From Alkalihalobacillus pseudalcaliphilus (GTDB lineage: Bacteria; Bacillota; Bacilli; Bacillales; Bacillaceae_D): a stretch of DNA of 64,000 nucleotides. Made by a program: the position numbers and the translations under genes. Positions 63,828 to 64,000 of the stretch are shown piece after piece (position 1 is the stretch's first letter; each line of letters begins with the position of its first letter). The notes beneath the pieces were generated by a model, which saw only the letters and a list, made by a program, of their open reading frames with translations, did not search any database and was not told where the DNA came from. Where the stretch lies: positions 1 through 64,000 of the forward strand of contig NZ_JAQQWS010000007.1 of NCBI RefSeq assembly GCF_028610675.1, read 5' to 3'.

Positions 63828-64000
63828 CCTCTTTCATCCACTCTTTTAAAATGCGCAACTCTTCTCTTCTTTTTTCCACATAAGATGATTGCCTTTTTAA
63901 GGAGTCATCCACATATCCAGGGTGACACATGATTTCCAACGTGTGATAACGATGTTTATTGATTATTTCTTGTAAATGCTCTAGCTTTAAATTTTCACCA
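63811..64000 (-). CDS. ChbG/YdjC-family carbohydrate deacetylase, C-terminal part
   Basis: The last 62 codons of a gene that runs off the window. Not listed by simple ORF search because the start is missing. LEIMCHPGYVDDSL carries the metal-binding histidine and the end EKRREELRILKEW is typical of ChbG/YdjC proteins, which deacetylate amino sugars in chitin-type oligosaccharides. Confidence 0.75.
   Translation of the reverse strand, partial: GENLKLEHLQEIINKHRYHTLEIMCHPGYVDDSLKRQSSYVEKRREELRILKEWMKEEKVSS

Overview
The window looks like chromosome from a low-GC, spore-former-type Bacillaceae, plausibly an alkaliphilic or moderately halophilic Bacillus relative. Reasons: AT-rich sequence, GGAGG-type ribosome binding sites with many TTG/GTG starts, close matches to Bacillus families (GlpK, KatE, YeeI, YwaF, YesL/M/N, LplA/B/C, YtrA-type operon, YknXYZ-type efflux), CcpA-type cre boxes, and very acidic exported domains. 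The species is inference. No rRNA, tRNA, phage, transposase or CRISPR array was seen.

Layout. 1-1230: tandem hairpin-repeat arrays and no convincing gene. 1.2-5.1 kb: a TPR/dynamin-like protein with a degenerate P-loop, then a small HTH repressor with two membrane proteins. 5.2-12.7 kb: glpK, an ECF sigma/anti-sigma pair, a transglutaminase-like protein, a double GNAT protein and katE. 12.8-13.4 kb: second hairpin array. 13.5-17.9 kb: ABC exporter behind a MerR-type promoter, yeeI, a YwaF-type membrane protein and a lipoprotein. 18.4-27.3 kb: xylo-oligosaccharide locus (intracellular GH10 xylanase, LplABC-type transporter, YesMN-type two-component system, YesL). 28-37.2 kb: a run of small enzymes on the minus strand (methyltransferase, three Nudix, NTF2-like, DUF4269, phosphatase, GNATs, GrpB, pentapeptide protein), a decayed isochorismatase gene, a third hairpin array and a T-box leader in front of a GNAT gene. 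37.4-39.3 kb: two more HTH + membrane-protein modules. 39.4-40.1 kb: a frameshifted small gene and a second type of hairpin array. 40.2-47 kb: membrane protein, HAD phosphatase, MFS transporter divergent from an SgrR-like regulator, and a chemoreceptor. 47.1-48.1 kb: mixed hairpin arrays. 48.2-53.7 kb: membrane protein, VOC protein and a YtrA-type regulator/ABC operon with a duplicated permease cassette. 54.1-57.3 kb: tandem cstA-type genes, each with a cre box. 57.6-60.7 kb: a YknXYZ/MacAB-type efflux system. 61.3-64 kb: metallophosphoesterase, Qnr-like pentapeptide protein, coiled-coil membrane protein and the end of a ChbG/YdjC gene.

The strongest unexplained signals are these. (1) At least three families of intergenic tandem hairpin repeats with nearly the same 51-53 bp period but unrelated arm sequences. 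(2) Three paralogous HTH/membrane-protein modules whose promoters share a GTAAAR-N4-YTTTAC operator, with one operator copy always containing the -35 box. (3) A T-box riboswitch whose next gene is a lone GNAT acetyltransferase. (4) A MerR-type 19-bp-spacer promoter ahead of an ABC exporter with no merR gene nearby.
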